NCBI GenBank assembly: GCA_035328465.1
Contig: DAOLIQ010000034.1
Location: 1-31,247 of the forward strand
Length of the DNA: 31,247 nucleotides
Direction of reading: 5' to 3'
Source of the DNA: JADJEI01 sp035328465
GTDB taxonomy: Bacteria; Bacteroidota; Ignavibacteria; Ignavibacteriales; Ignavibacteriaceae
Under the pieces are notes generated by a model. That model was given only the letters and a program-made list of their open reading frames with translations, ran no database searches and had not been told where the DNA came from. This document shows positions 9,066 to 17,500 of this stretch, in pieces; the stretch's first letter is position 1; each line of letters begins with the position of its first letter. A program made the translations under genes and the position numbers.

Positions 9066-9268
9066 ATGAAACATGTAAAAATATTTTTAATTGTCCTGTT
9101 ACTCTCATCTGATTCATTTCCTCAGCATTACAACTTTTTTATCGACAGTGATAATACAGTTTACTACGATCCAAGCTGGTTGTTCAAAACTCCAACACAA
9201 ACATTTATTTTTATCAATTGCGAGCTTCTGATAAAATTCAAATAAAAAAAATGATGATTCTGAAATGA
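9066..9268 (+). pseudogene. Remnant of a secreted T9SS cargo gene with a large internal deletion
   Basis: Eight bases after the GH144-like gene an ATG opens a frame with a convincing signal peptide (MKHVKIFLIVLLLSSDSFPQ) and about 40 mature residues including SDNTVYYDPSW. This frame stops at 9243-9245. From about 9203 another frame (+2 relative to it) encodes NIYFYQLRAS ... IKKMMILK and stops at 9266-9268. That string is the extreme C-terminus of a type IX sorting domain, directly comparable with GIYFYQLK ... KMVLAK at 9057 and GIYFYRIK ... KMILLR at 18303. Only the first about 40-50 and last about 20-25 codons of a larger secreted protein survive, out of frame with each other. The junction lies roughly at 9190-9205. 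The terminal TGA overlaps the ATG of the next gene as ATGA, so the lost gene was a genuine operon member. The original function is unknown. Confidence 0.72.
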
Positions 9269-10575
9269 AAAACTATTGTTGCAGAAATATTTTGATGTAT
9301 AAATCAAAGTCGTGTGCATTAATGATTCTGCATTTATTAGTTCTGCTCTTTCTAATTTCATGTTCGAATGAAAAAAAAGATTACACAGAGATAAAATTTT
9401 GGGCAATGGGTTCGGAGGCAGAGTTTGTAACAAAACTTATTCCTGAATTTGAAAAACAAAACCCTGGTATAAAAGTTAAAGTTCAGGCAATGCCTTGGAC
9501 TGCTGCGCAGGAAAAATTAATCACAGCATTTGCAAGCGATAATACGCCAGACATTTGTCAACTCGGTAATACCTGGATCCCTCAATTTGCAGCGTTGAAT
9601 GCCATCATCCCCCTTGATAATTTGGTTGAACACTCTGATAGATTAAACCGCAGGCGATATTTTGATGGAGTCTGGCGCACCAATATTATTGATGGAAAAA
9701 TTTATGGCATTCCGTGGTATGTAGATACGAGAGTACTTTACTATCGCAAGGATGTTTTACAGCGTGCGGGTTACTCCCACCCTCCAAGAAATTGGGAAGA
9801 GCTTCTGGATGCTTCAAAAAAAATTAAAGCACTTTTCCCGGGTAAAGAAAAATACGCTATTTACCTGCCAACAAATGAATGGGCACCGTTCGTTCAGTTC
9901 GGGCTTCAGGCGAATGCTGAATTGATTTCAGAAAATCTAACCAAAGCTAATTTTAGTTCGCCTGAGTTTAAAGAAGCATTTGATTTCTTAATTTCATTTC
10001 ATAAACAAAAACTTGCACCGATAGGAATCTCCCAAGTCACTAATGTATATCAAGCATTTGCTGATGAATATTTCAGCATGTACATCTCTGGCCCGTGGAA
10101 TATTCCTGAATTTAAAAAATGGATGAAAGGTGAACTTTCTGATAAATGGATGACAGCGCCGATGCCCGGCTATAAACATGAGTACCCCGGCTTATCTTTG
10201 GCGGGTGGTTCAAGTCTTGTAATCTTCAACCGATCGGAACATAAAATAGAATCGCTGAAATTAATTGAATTTCTTTCTGATGCGAAGACACAAATTGAGT
10301 TTTACAAACTTACAAACGATTTGCCCTCTGTTAGAGAAGCTTGGGAAGATTCTGTTCTGAAAAATGATGTTTATATGAATGCCTTTTATGAACAATTTCA
10401 TAATGTTTCTGCCACACCAAAGATTCCTGAGTGGGAGCAAATAGCGTTCTCTAAAATTCAGTCGTACGCAGAATTTGCTGCGAGAAATAAAATGTCCACT
10501 AAGGAAGCACTAAATAATTTGGATAAAGATGTTGACAAAATTCTTGAGAAAAGAAGATGGATGCTTGAACATTAA
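9265..10575 (+). CDS. ABC sugar-importer solute-binding lipoprotein (family 1)
   Basis: 436 residues. The N-terminus contains a lipoprotein signal, hydrophobic LHLLVLLFLISC with the lipidated Cys at 33. The body is a family-1 extracellular sugar-binding protein (SBP_bac_1): EIKFWAMGSEAEFVTKLIPEFEKQNP is the usual first strand-helix, followed by ASDNTPDICQLGNTWIPQFA and GIPWYVDTRVLYYRKDVL. It captures oligosaccharides in the periplasm and delivers them to the two permeases encoded next. The start at 9265 overlaps the stop of the preceding remnant as ATGA. Later in-frame ATGs at 9295 and 9322 would still leave a lipoprotein signal, so the exact start is not certain. The permease gene begins one base after its stop. 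Substrate is inferred only from the adjacent glycosidases. Confidence 0.9.
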   Translation: MKNYCCRNILMYKSKSCALMILHLLVLLFLISCSNEKKDYTEIKFWAMGSEAEFVTKLIPEFEKQNPGIKVKVQAMPWTAAQEKLITAFASDNTPDICQLGNTWIPQFAALNAIIPLDNLVEHSDRLNRRRYFDGVWRTNIIDGKIYGIPWYVDTRVLYYRKDVLQRAGYSHPPRNWEELLDASKKIKALFPGKEKYAIYLPTNEWAPFVQFGLQANAELISENLTKANFSSPEFKEAFDFLISFHKQKLAPIGISQVTNVYQAFADEYFSMYISGPWNIPEFKKWMKGELSDKWMTAPMPGYKHEYPGLSLAGGSSLVIFNRSEHKIESLKLIEFLSDAKTQIEFYKLTNDLPSVREAWEDSVLKNDVYMNAFYEQFHNVSATPKIPEWEQIAFSKIQSYAEFAARNKMSTKEALNNLDKDVDKILEKRRWMLEH

Positions 10576-10576
10576 A

Positions 10577-11476
10577 ATGAAATCGTCATATAAAAAATAT
10601 TTCACAAGCAATGGCAAAGCAGCATATCTGTTTTTAGCTCCGGCAATTTCTGCAATTTTTATCTTTTTCTTCCTCCCCGTTTTAGCTGCTTTAATTATAA
10701 GTTTTACGGATTTTGATATTTACACGCTTGGTGATTGGAGTACACTGCGATTTGTTGGATTGAAAAATTATATAAAACTATTTGATGATCCTTTATTCTG
10801 GCAGGCACTGCAAAATACTTTTTATTACGTTGTGGCAGCCGCACCGTTATCTATAGCCATATCATTGGGTGCGGCACTTCTACTAAATTCAAAGCTGATA
10901 AAATATAAAGGAATATTCAGGCTAAGTTATTTTATGCCCGTTGTAACGACACTCGTAGCTGTCGCAATTGTTTGGCGATTTATCTATCACCCTAAATTCG
11001 GAATCCTGAATTATATTTTAAGTTTTGTAGGAATAAATCCAGTAGATTGGCTCGGTGATCCTGTGTGGGCGATGCCCTCAATAATCTTGATGTCGGTTTG
11101 GAAAAATTTTGGATACAACATGATAATCTTTATTGCAGGTTTGCAAAATATTCCGGAAGAATTATACGAAGCCGCTGATATCGAAGGAGCTAACGGCTGG
11201 CATAAATTTAAATCAATAACATTTCCAATGCTCGCTCCAACCACTTTATTCGTAACTCTTATTACAATGATTGGCTTTTTTCAGGTTTTTGCTGAACCTT
11301 ATGTAATGACACAGGGGGGTCCATTAAATAAAACATTAACAATTGTCCAATATATGTATCAGGAGGGTTTCCGATGGTGGAATATGGGTTACTCTTCGTC
11401 AATCGCTTTTGTGCTCTTCTTTATAATTTTTATTGGAACGATGATACAGTTAAAAATTCAAAAGAATAAAGATTAA
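10577..11476 (+). CDS. ABC sugar-importer permease, MalF/UgpA type
   Basis: 299 residues from the ATG at 10577. An in-frame upstream ATG at 10529 would overlap the binding-protein gene by 47 bases and adds a non-membrane, non-conserved leader, so I prefer 10577, which starts one base after the upstream stop. The protein has six predicted membrane helices. It has the permease EAA loop EELYEAADIEGANGWHKFKSITFP (split here by description, about residues 193-216) that contacts the ATPase. AYLFLAPAISAIFIFFFLP is the typical first helix of binding-protein-dependent sugar permeases. Its stop shares one base with the ATG of the second permease gene (TAATG), so the two are translationally coupled and should form the heterodimeric channel. 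Confidence 0.9.
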   Translation: MKSSYKKYFTSNGKAAYLFLAPAISAIFIFFFLPVLAALIISFTDFDIYTLGDWSTLRFVGLKNYIKLFDDPLFWQALQNTFYYVVAAAPLSIAISLGAALLLNSKLIKYKGIFRLSYFMPVVTTLVAVAIVWRFIYHPKFGILNYILSFVGINPVDWLGDPVWAMPSIILMSVWKNFGYNMIIFIAGLQNIPEELYEAADIEGANGWHKFKSITFPMLAPTTLFVTLITMIGFFQVFAEPYVMTQGGPLNKTLTIVQYMYQEGFRWWNMGYSSSIAFVLFFIIFIGTMIQLKIQKNKD

Positions 11477-12285
11477 TGAAAAAGATTTTACTTTATACAT
11501 TTTTAGCAATAACTGCATTGATCACACTGATTCCCTTTCTCTGGATGATCTCTGCCTCACTTATGAATGATGGAGAGGCTAGCGTTTTTCCGCCGGTCTT
11601 TATTCCTGATTATGCAACATTGATTCAATTTCAAACTTTATTTGTAAGATTAAACGCTACACAAAATTTTCTTAACAGTTTATTTCTCTCAGCCATTGTT
11701 ACCATCGTTTCGCTTTTTTTCAATTCGATGGCAGGGTACGCTTTTGCAAAATATCGCTTTGTTGGCAAGAATAAATTATTTAACCTGCTTTTGACTTCAA
11801 TGATTGTTCCAAGCCAGGTAACAATGCTTCCGTTATTTTTGCTTTTAAAATATATTGGTTTAATCAACACATATATGGCAATTATTATTCCAGGACTTGC
11901 AAATATTTTTGGAATATTTTTGATAAGACAATACTGCCTTTCGATTCCAGACAGCTTAATTGAAGCCGCTAAAATTGATGGTGCCGGCGACTTCGAAATT
12001 TACCGGAAAATAATTCTTCCGCTTGCCACCCCCATTTTAGTTACACTTGCCATATTCACTTTTCTTGGAACGTGGAATGATTTTCTTTGGCCTTTGATCG
12101 TGTTAACGGATGATTCAATGTACACGCTTCCGGTTGCACTTGCTAACTTAATGGGCGAGCATACAAAAGATCCTGAATTAATGATGGCTGGATCAGTTGT
12201 TACAATTATACCTGTAATTATTGTTTTCCTTATGCTTCAGAAATATTATATTAAAGGAATTATGATGGGGAGTGTTAAAGAATAA
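11476..12285 (+). CDS. ABC sugar-importer permease, MalG/UgpE type
   Basis: 269 residues with six predicted membrane helices. The conserved EAA loop is DSLIEAAKIDGAGDFEIYRK at about residues 157-176, followed by ILPLATPILVTLAIFTFLGTWNDFLWPL, characteristic of MalG-type permeases of carbohydrate uptake family 1. The start codon overlaps the last base of the upstream permease stop. The ATPase gene follows after 26 bases. Together with the upstream permease it forms the transmembrane channel in the cytoplasmic membrane. Length and motifs are normal for the family, with no sign of damage. Confidence 0.9.
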   Translation: MKKILLYTFLAITALITLIPFLWMISASLMNDGEASVFPPVFIPDYATLIQFQTLFVRLNATQNFLNSLFLSAIVTIVSLFFNSMAGYAFAKYRFVGKNKLFNLLLTSMIVPSQVTMLPLFLLLKYIGLINTYMAIIIPGLANIFGIFLIRQYCLSIPDSLIEAAKIDGAGDFEIYRKIILPLATPILVTLAIFTFLGTWNDFLWPLIVLTDDSMYTLPVALANLMGEHTKDPELMMAGSVVTIIPVIIVFLMLQKYYIKGIMMGSVKE

Positions 12286-12311
12286 TGAATTTAGATTAAA
12301 GAGTAAAATTT

Positions 12312-13406
12312 ATGGCAGAAGTAATATTAAATAATGTGACGAAAGTTTATGAAGCCGGCAAAAAGGTAGTGAATAATGTTTGTGTCGAAATAAGTGATAA
12401 AGAATTTGTTGTACTCGTTGGTCCTTCCGGATGCGGCAAATCAACTACACTAAGAATGATTGCAGGGCTTGAAGAAATTACAAGCGGGCAGATATTGATT
12501 GATGGTGAGGTGGTAAACGATAAACCGCCAAAGGATAGAGACATCGCAATGGTATTTCAGAACTATGCGCTTTACCCGCATATGACTGTTTATGAAAACA
12601 TGGCATTCGGTTTAAAACTCAGAAAGTATGATAAAAAGGAAATTGAAAATAGAGTAAATGATGCAGCTAAAATTCTTGAACTTGAAAATTATCTTATTAA
12701 AAAACCAAAATCTCTTTCAGGAGGACAGAGGCAAAGGGTTGCTGTTGGAAGAGCTATTGTACGTAAACCAAAAGTGTTTTTGTTTGATGAACCACTTTCC
12801 AATCTTGATGCTAAATTAAGAGTGCAGATGAGAACCGAAATTTCCAAACTTCATAAAAGCCTTAATGCAACAATGATCTATGTTACACATGATCAAACTG
12901 AGGCAATGACGATGGGTGATAGAATTGTTGTTATGAAGGACGGGGTAATTCAGCAGATTGATACCCCGCTAAACCTTTATAATAATCCGACGAATAAATT
13001 TGTTGCAGGGTTTATTGGAAGTCCATCAATGAATTTTATTGAAGGAGTAATTTTATCAGGTTCCAATCAGTTTAAAAGTAACTCATCTGAGTTGACTTTT
13101 AATCTTAATCAAACACTAATCAATCAGCTTGAAAAGCTTAAGAATAAAAGGATAATTGTCGGAATCAGGCCAGAAGATTTTTTCTTAAAATTCGATCAGA
13201 AATCAGCTGCTAATACAATTAATGCTCACGTCGAATTAGTTGAACCGATGGGTAACGAAATGTTCGTTCATTTCTCTATTGATGGAATTAAGTGCATCGC
13301 CCGCTTATCTCCAACGGATAAAATAAAGGAAGGGGATAATGTCACACTCGCTTTTTATTTAGAAAAATTAAAAATTTTTGATGTTCAGACAAACAAATTG
13401 ATTTAA
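12312..13406 (+). CDS. ABC sugar-importer ATPase, MsmX/UgpC/MalK type
   Basis: 364 residues. Walker A is GPSGCGKST at 37-45, the Q-loop Gln is at 83 (VFQNYALYPHMTVYENM), the signature LSGGQRQRV is at 135-143, Walker B is VFLFDE at 155-160, and the switch His is 193 (VTHDQTEAMTMGDR). The C-terminal about 120 residues form the MalK-type regulatory/TOBE domain (GIRPEDF, and PMGNEMFVHF). All catalytic residues are present. It should energise the permease pair encoded directly upstream. Many Gram-positive and Bacteroidota genomes share one such ATPase among several importers; here a dedicated copy is in the operon. It is the last clear member of the carbohydrate operon, with a 78-base gap before the next gene and no obvious terminator. 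Confidence 0.93.
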   Translation: MAEVILNNVTKVYEAGKKVVNNVCVEISDKEFVVLVGPSGCGKSTTLRMIAGLEEITSGQILIDGEVVNDKPPKDRDIAMVFQNYALYPHMTVYENMAFGLKLRKYDKKEIENRVNDAAKILELENYLIKKPKSLSGGQRQRVAVGRAIVRKPKVFLFDEPLSNLDAKLRVQMRTEISKLHKSLNATMIYVTHDQTEAMTMGDRIVVMKDGVIQQIDTPLNLYNNPTNKFVAGFIGSPSMNFIEGVILSGSNQFKSNSSELTFNLNQTLINQLEKLKNKRIIVGIRPEDFFLKFDQKSAANTINAHVELVEPMGNEMFVHFSIDGIKCIARLSPTDKIKEGDNVTLAFYLEKLKIFDVQTNKLI

Positions 13407-13484
13407 TATATTTACTTATAAATTCTTATTTATTCAATAGTAGTCAATTAATTTTATCCAATTTAATGAGGTAGTAAATATTTT

Positions 13485-14201
13485 ATGAAACCAACTATGG
13501 TGAACCACGAATTGAGAGTTATTCGTTTTGAATACAAAAGTGATGCTCCCCTAAGCGAGCTAGAATCTTCTGCCGTTATGGAATATATTAATATGCACAA
13601 TGATTTAGCAGCGCTGTACAAAAAACAGAAAATGATGGAAAAAATGTTCGGGGATATTCAGCCGGAAATTTCCTTCTTCGAAGAAGAACTTGACTGGATT
13701 GAGCAGGGGGTTAAATCGTGGGGCACAATTGCTGGTTACACAAATGAGGAGTGCGAAAGTGAAGAATATAAAAGCGGCACTTCCGATTTTACTCAGCTTT
13801 TTACAAGATGCTTAACTCATCAAGATAAGCGGGAAATTTTTTATGAAAAACTTAACAAGGTTTTTGACGAATTTAAAAGGTGGGATGAAGATACGGATAA
13901 GTTAGCAGAGAAAATAGATTGGTTTGAAGATACCTATCACGATCCAATATTTAAGGATAATGAACATATGGAAATTGATTGGCTTACTCTAGAAAATGAT
14001 TTGCAAGAGTTTTATAAAATGTATGATGACCTTATCAGAAAAATTTATCCGAATTTCATTAAATATTTTAATCAAAATGCTGAACGCTTAAAAGCTTACG
14101 CACAAAAGTCGGACGTTGTCTATAGTAGAATCGAATTAATTCAAAGACATCTGAATAAGCTTGACAATGAGAATGACTTTACTGCTTTTCATGTTGAGTA
14201 A
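13485..14201 (+). CDS. Acidic, helical protein of unknown function
   Basis: 238 residues; I do not recognise the family. It has no signal peptide and no membrane segment. It is strongly charged, acidic and predicted mostly helical, with likely coiled-coil stretches (about 50-75, 115-140, 190-230). A short motif of the form (L/I)DW(I/F/L) recurs three times, in EEELDWIEQG, AEKIDWFEDT and MEIDWLTLEN, suggesting a repeated helical element. Only one or two Cys are present and no catalytic motif is apparent. It follows the ABC ATPase by 78 bases on the same strand but there is nothing tying it functionally to sugar uptake. Codon and base use look like its neighbours, so it is probably a real native gene. 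Confidence 0.75.
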   Translation: MKPTMVNHELRVIRFEYKSDAPLSELESSAVMEYINMHNDLAALYKKQKMMEKMFGDIQPEISFFEEELDWIEQGVKSWGTIAGYTNEECESEEYKSGTSDFTQLFTRCLTHQDKREIFYEKLNKVFDEFKRWDEDTDKLAEKIDWFEDTYHDPIFKDNEHMEIDWLTLENDLQEFYKMYDDLIRKIYPNFIKYFNQNAERLKAYAQKSDVVYSRIELIQRHLNKLDNENDFTAFHVE

Positions 14202-14265
14202 TTTTAATCCTTAAGTTTTTATTTAATATATACTATCTTCGAAATTATTAAGGATCATCAGTTCA

Positions 14266-14280
14266 ATCGTTTCAAACGAT
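14266..14280. promoter_or_regulatory. 15-base perfect palindrome, candidate operator
   Basis: ATCGTTT-C-AAACGAT is a perfect inverted repeat with 7-base arms around one base. It is too short and lacks a T-run, so it is not a terminator. Its size and position, about 190 bases before the candidate promoter, suit a dimeric regulator or a chance palindrome. No regulator gene is in the window. Confidence 0.3.
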
Positions 14281-14453
14281 GAATATTTAAAACTAATTTC
14301 TTAAAACACTTTTAGATCTGAAGATGTCATTAAGTAAGACTTTTGTTTTTCAACCCACATCGTTCTAAGTTTGATCACAAAGAAAATAATATTTTGTCAT
14401 CAACAATATGGCTCTGAAGATGTTAATGAGTTCCTCATTTACAACCCGTTCCT

Positions 14454-14482
14454 TTGTTAGTCCCTCTGTAAAATACTACTAT
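14454..14482 (+). promoter_or_regulatory. Candidate sigma70-type promoter
   Basis: TTGTTA (14454-14459), a 17-base spacer, then TACTAT (14477-14482) upstream of the 14512 gene. The hexamers match the general -35/-10 consensus partly and the spacing is ideal. AT-rich DNA gives many such matches, and Bacteroidota often use a different consensus, so this is tentative. Confidence 0.3.
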
Positions 14483-14500
14483 AAATTTATTAATCAATCC

Positions 14501-14506
14501 GAGAGG
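14501..14506 (+). promoter_or_regulatory. Shine-Dalgarno sequence of the 14512 gene
   Basis: GAGAGG lies five bases before the ATG at 14512 and fixes that start. Most other genes in the window have no recognisable Shine-Dalgarno sequence, so this one stands out and fits a gene that begins its own transcript. Confidence 0.6.
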
Positions 14507-14511
14507 TTCAC

Positions 14512-17500
14512 ATGAAAAGATTATTCCATTATGATTTGCAATTCTCAAAAACAATTTTATCAACTATTGTTGCACTTTCGTTATTTTTTTTCACAAACGA
14601 AATGTATTCACAAGATAAAAATTTCATAGGTACAAAAGTTCTTCGTGATGGAAATTCTTCTTTATATCAAACTTTTGGCGTTAAGAATTCATTTGGTGAA
14701 AATTCATTTTTAAATGACTCATTTACTCCTTCCAGTATAAAGCACGATAAGTATGTGTTAGGAGGCAATCTTGTTTGGTGGTATCAGGATGGGGCAGCTA
14801 TTGCAAATTTTACGGAGTTGAATAATAGCGGTTTATCTCCGCTTACAGGATGGGGATTGAATGATATGAGAGTGTCACTTTATTCCGATCACGATAATAC
14901 TCCGGTCTGGGAATTATCTACTGAACCATATGACCCCGTGGTTGCAGAATCTGAAGATGATTTTATCATCGTGGCAGCAAGGGGAAGCGATTTTGTGTTT
15001 ATCGAAAAAGCTACGGGCAATATTATTTATCAACTTACGCTTCCCGATACACTTTATGCCGTAAATATTGGAATATCTGGGATTGGAGCCGGACCGACAA
15101 TAAGAGTGATTTGTCTGGCTCAGGCAATTGGAAATGGGACAGTTTCAAGAGCGTATTCTTTAATATATAATGGTACCACATTCGAAATTGACTGGATGTT
15201 TGATGTCCTTAACAGTGAAATAACCAATTGGACAGGAATTGATTTTTCCTCTGATGGCAGTGTGATAGTAATCAATGGACGAAACCATTTATTTGTTCTA
15301 AATAGTATTGATGGTTCACTTATTTGGGATCACTTTTTAGATAATACCGAGGCACCTGCTGTTATTAGCGGCGATGGTCATATTATAGCAACTGCAGATA
15401 ATAGTGGTTTTATTCAAGCAAGAATTTTTAATTCAATTACTGCTGAGTATGATTTATTGTGGCAATATCGTGTGCCTGTTGGAACCTTTACCAATTGGGC
15501 TTCATCAGTTGATATTTCTGAAGATGGAAGTACAATTGTGGCAGGAACTTTACTTTTTTACTATGCCGGTTTTGATGGTTCGGTAATTGCATTTGATACA
15601 TTTGGTGACGGAACTCCTAAATGGATTTACACTGGCGCTGGAGATCTGGTTGATGATATCGCACTCTCTTCGGACGGAAAAGTTGCTGCCGCTGTAAGCT
15701 GGGGCGACTTAGCCCATTCGCAGCCTGACCTTTTAGTATTCGATGTTCAAACTGGAGAAGTATCTTACAGCATAACTTCACCTGGTTCTTTGTTCAGTGT
15801 TGATATTAGCGCTGATGGGAAAAAAGTTTTTGCTGGTGGTAAAGCAGTTCATGCCAGAGAATTTGGAAACGGGGGGCTTATTTATTATTCTGAAATTGAT
15901 TTAGGGGGCGGCAGTGTAAGCGGAAACGTAGAATTAGAAAACTCCAGTAACTTCGCAGGAGTGATTGTAAGAGCCTTAGGTACAGAACGATTTGGCGTTA
16001 CTGAAGCAAATGGAAATTATACTATTGAAAATATTCCTGCAGGCACTTATAATATAACTGCTGAGAAACCGGGATACTCATACCAGACAGTTTCCAATGT
16101 TACCGTGAATGAAGGAGGAGCTACTTCAAATATAGATTTCTTTTTAAATCTTTACGGATTTTCAGCTCCATCACTTTCAGCTTCCACAGATTTGGACCTA
16201 GTCATTCAATTAAACTGGTCGTATAGAAATTTATCAGAAGTAGAAAAGCATTTAGCAGTTGATGATTTAGCGCAATCCAATTTTCTAACAAAATCAACTT
16301 ACGGTGAAGATAGTAACATAAATGCTGAAACAACGATTGAGAAAAATGCACTGCTGACTGCAGACAGCGTCGCCATTTATCGAAGTCTCGCTTCAGGTGG
16401 TCCTTATAATAAAATTGCCACGGTAGATGTCCTTGCTGGAGCATACATTGACAATGATGTATTACCACTTAATAATTATTATTATGTGATAACTGTTTTT
16501 GATGAAAATGGAGAAAGTTATTATTCGAATGAAGTATTAGGTAGAGTGAATGATTCTTTATTTACTTTTACTTTTGAAGCTCCGCAGGGAAGTGTACCAG
16601 TTATTGACGGAGTTATTTCAGCAGGGGAGTGGGATGATGCATTTATGATAGATGTTTCTGATGTTTTAGGATTTGGCGGCGGAATTCCTTTACCTGCCGG
16701 AAGTGTTTTTATGTATTTTAAATTTGATGATATCAATGATTTGCTCTATGTGGCTGGTGTTGATTTCCTCAATCATTCATTAGATGACAATGAAGGGTTC
16801 GGCTTTTATTTCGACGATAACAATAATAATATCTTTGAGGCAAATGGCGGTGAACCGCTTTTCAGGGAAGGTAATTTCTGGGCGTATTGGCATCCAAATG
16901 GTTCTAATTTGAGATTCAGACCAATTTACACGGGGGGAGTAGTTGGTACAGTAGATACTTTATTTGATGCCCAAGTTAATTTTTCTGACGCAGCTGGATA
17001 TGTTCAAGGTGAAGTTGCATTGCCAATGGGATTTTTAGATGGAAAACAGCTTCAGGTCTATAGTCCTGAAAAAACTCCCGGGCTTGGAGCATTCTTAATT
17101 GCAAGATCTGGCGGTGCTGCCATTTTCGATGGATGGTGGCCTCAAACAATGAACAGCGTTTTTAATCCTCAGTATTTTGGAGATGTAAAAATAGATGTTA
17201 CTCTCACTGCCCCCCCTCAATCACCTAATAATATTTCTGTTGAAAAACAGGGTGACAATCTCTTATTAACCTGGGTCGATCCTACATTAGGTTTGAATAA
17301 TGATCCTTTACCTTACCCGCCAACAATAAATATTTATCGTAATGAAGAATTTATTACATCCATAGATGCGGGCGTGCAATCTTACCTTGATGAAAATGTG
17401 GGCTGTGAACTTTGGTACGAATACAAATTTGAAGCTTACATTATTGCTGGAAGTGATACTCTGATTAGTCCAATAACTCAATCTTATGGCAATTTCGCAT

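Larger units (their letters stand above)
14202..14511. other. 310-base intergenic region with palindrome, direct repeat and candidate promoter
   Basis: This stretch carries no credible gene; the longest ATG frame is 14 codons (14325 onward). It holds a 15-base palindrome (14266-14280), an imperfect 19-base direct repeat (14317-14335 and 14413-14431), a possible promoter (14454-14482) and a good ribosome binding site (14501-14506). It probably contains the control region of the 1263-residue secreted protein. No clear terminator for the upstream gene was found. Confidence 0.6.

Noticed and set aside
9164..9433. 89-codon minus-strand frame over the pseudogene and the binding-protein start
   Set aside because: It is antisense to a clearly coding lipoprotein signal and to the T9SS remnant; its composition is that of a shadow frame.
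10529..10576. Upstream ATG of the first permease gene
   Set aside because: It overlaps the end of the binding-protein gene and adds a charged leader not expected in MalF-type permeases; the ATG at 10577 fits the operon spacing better.
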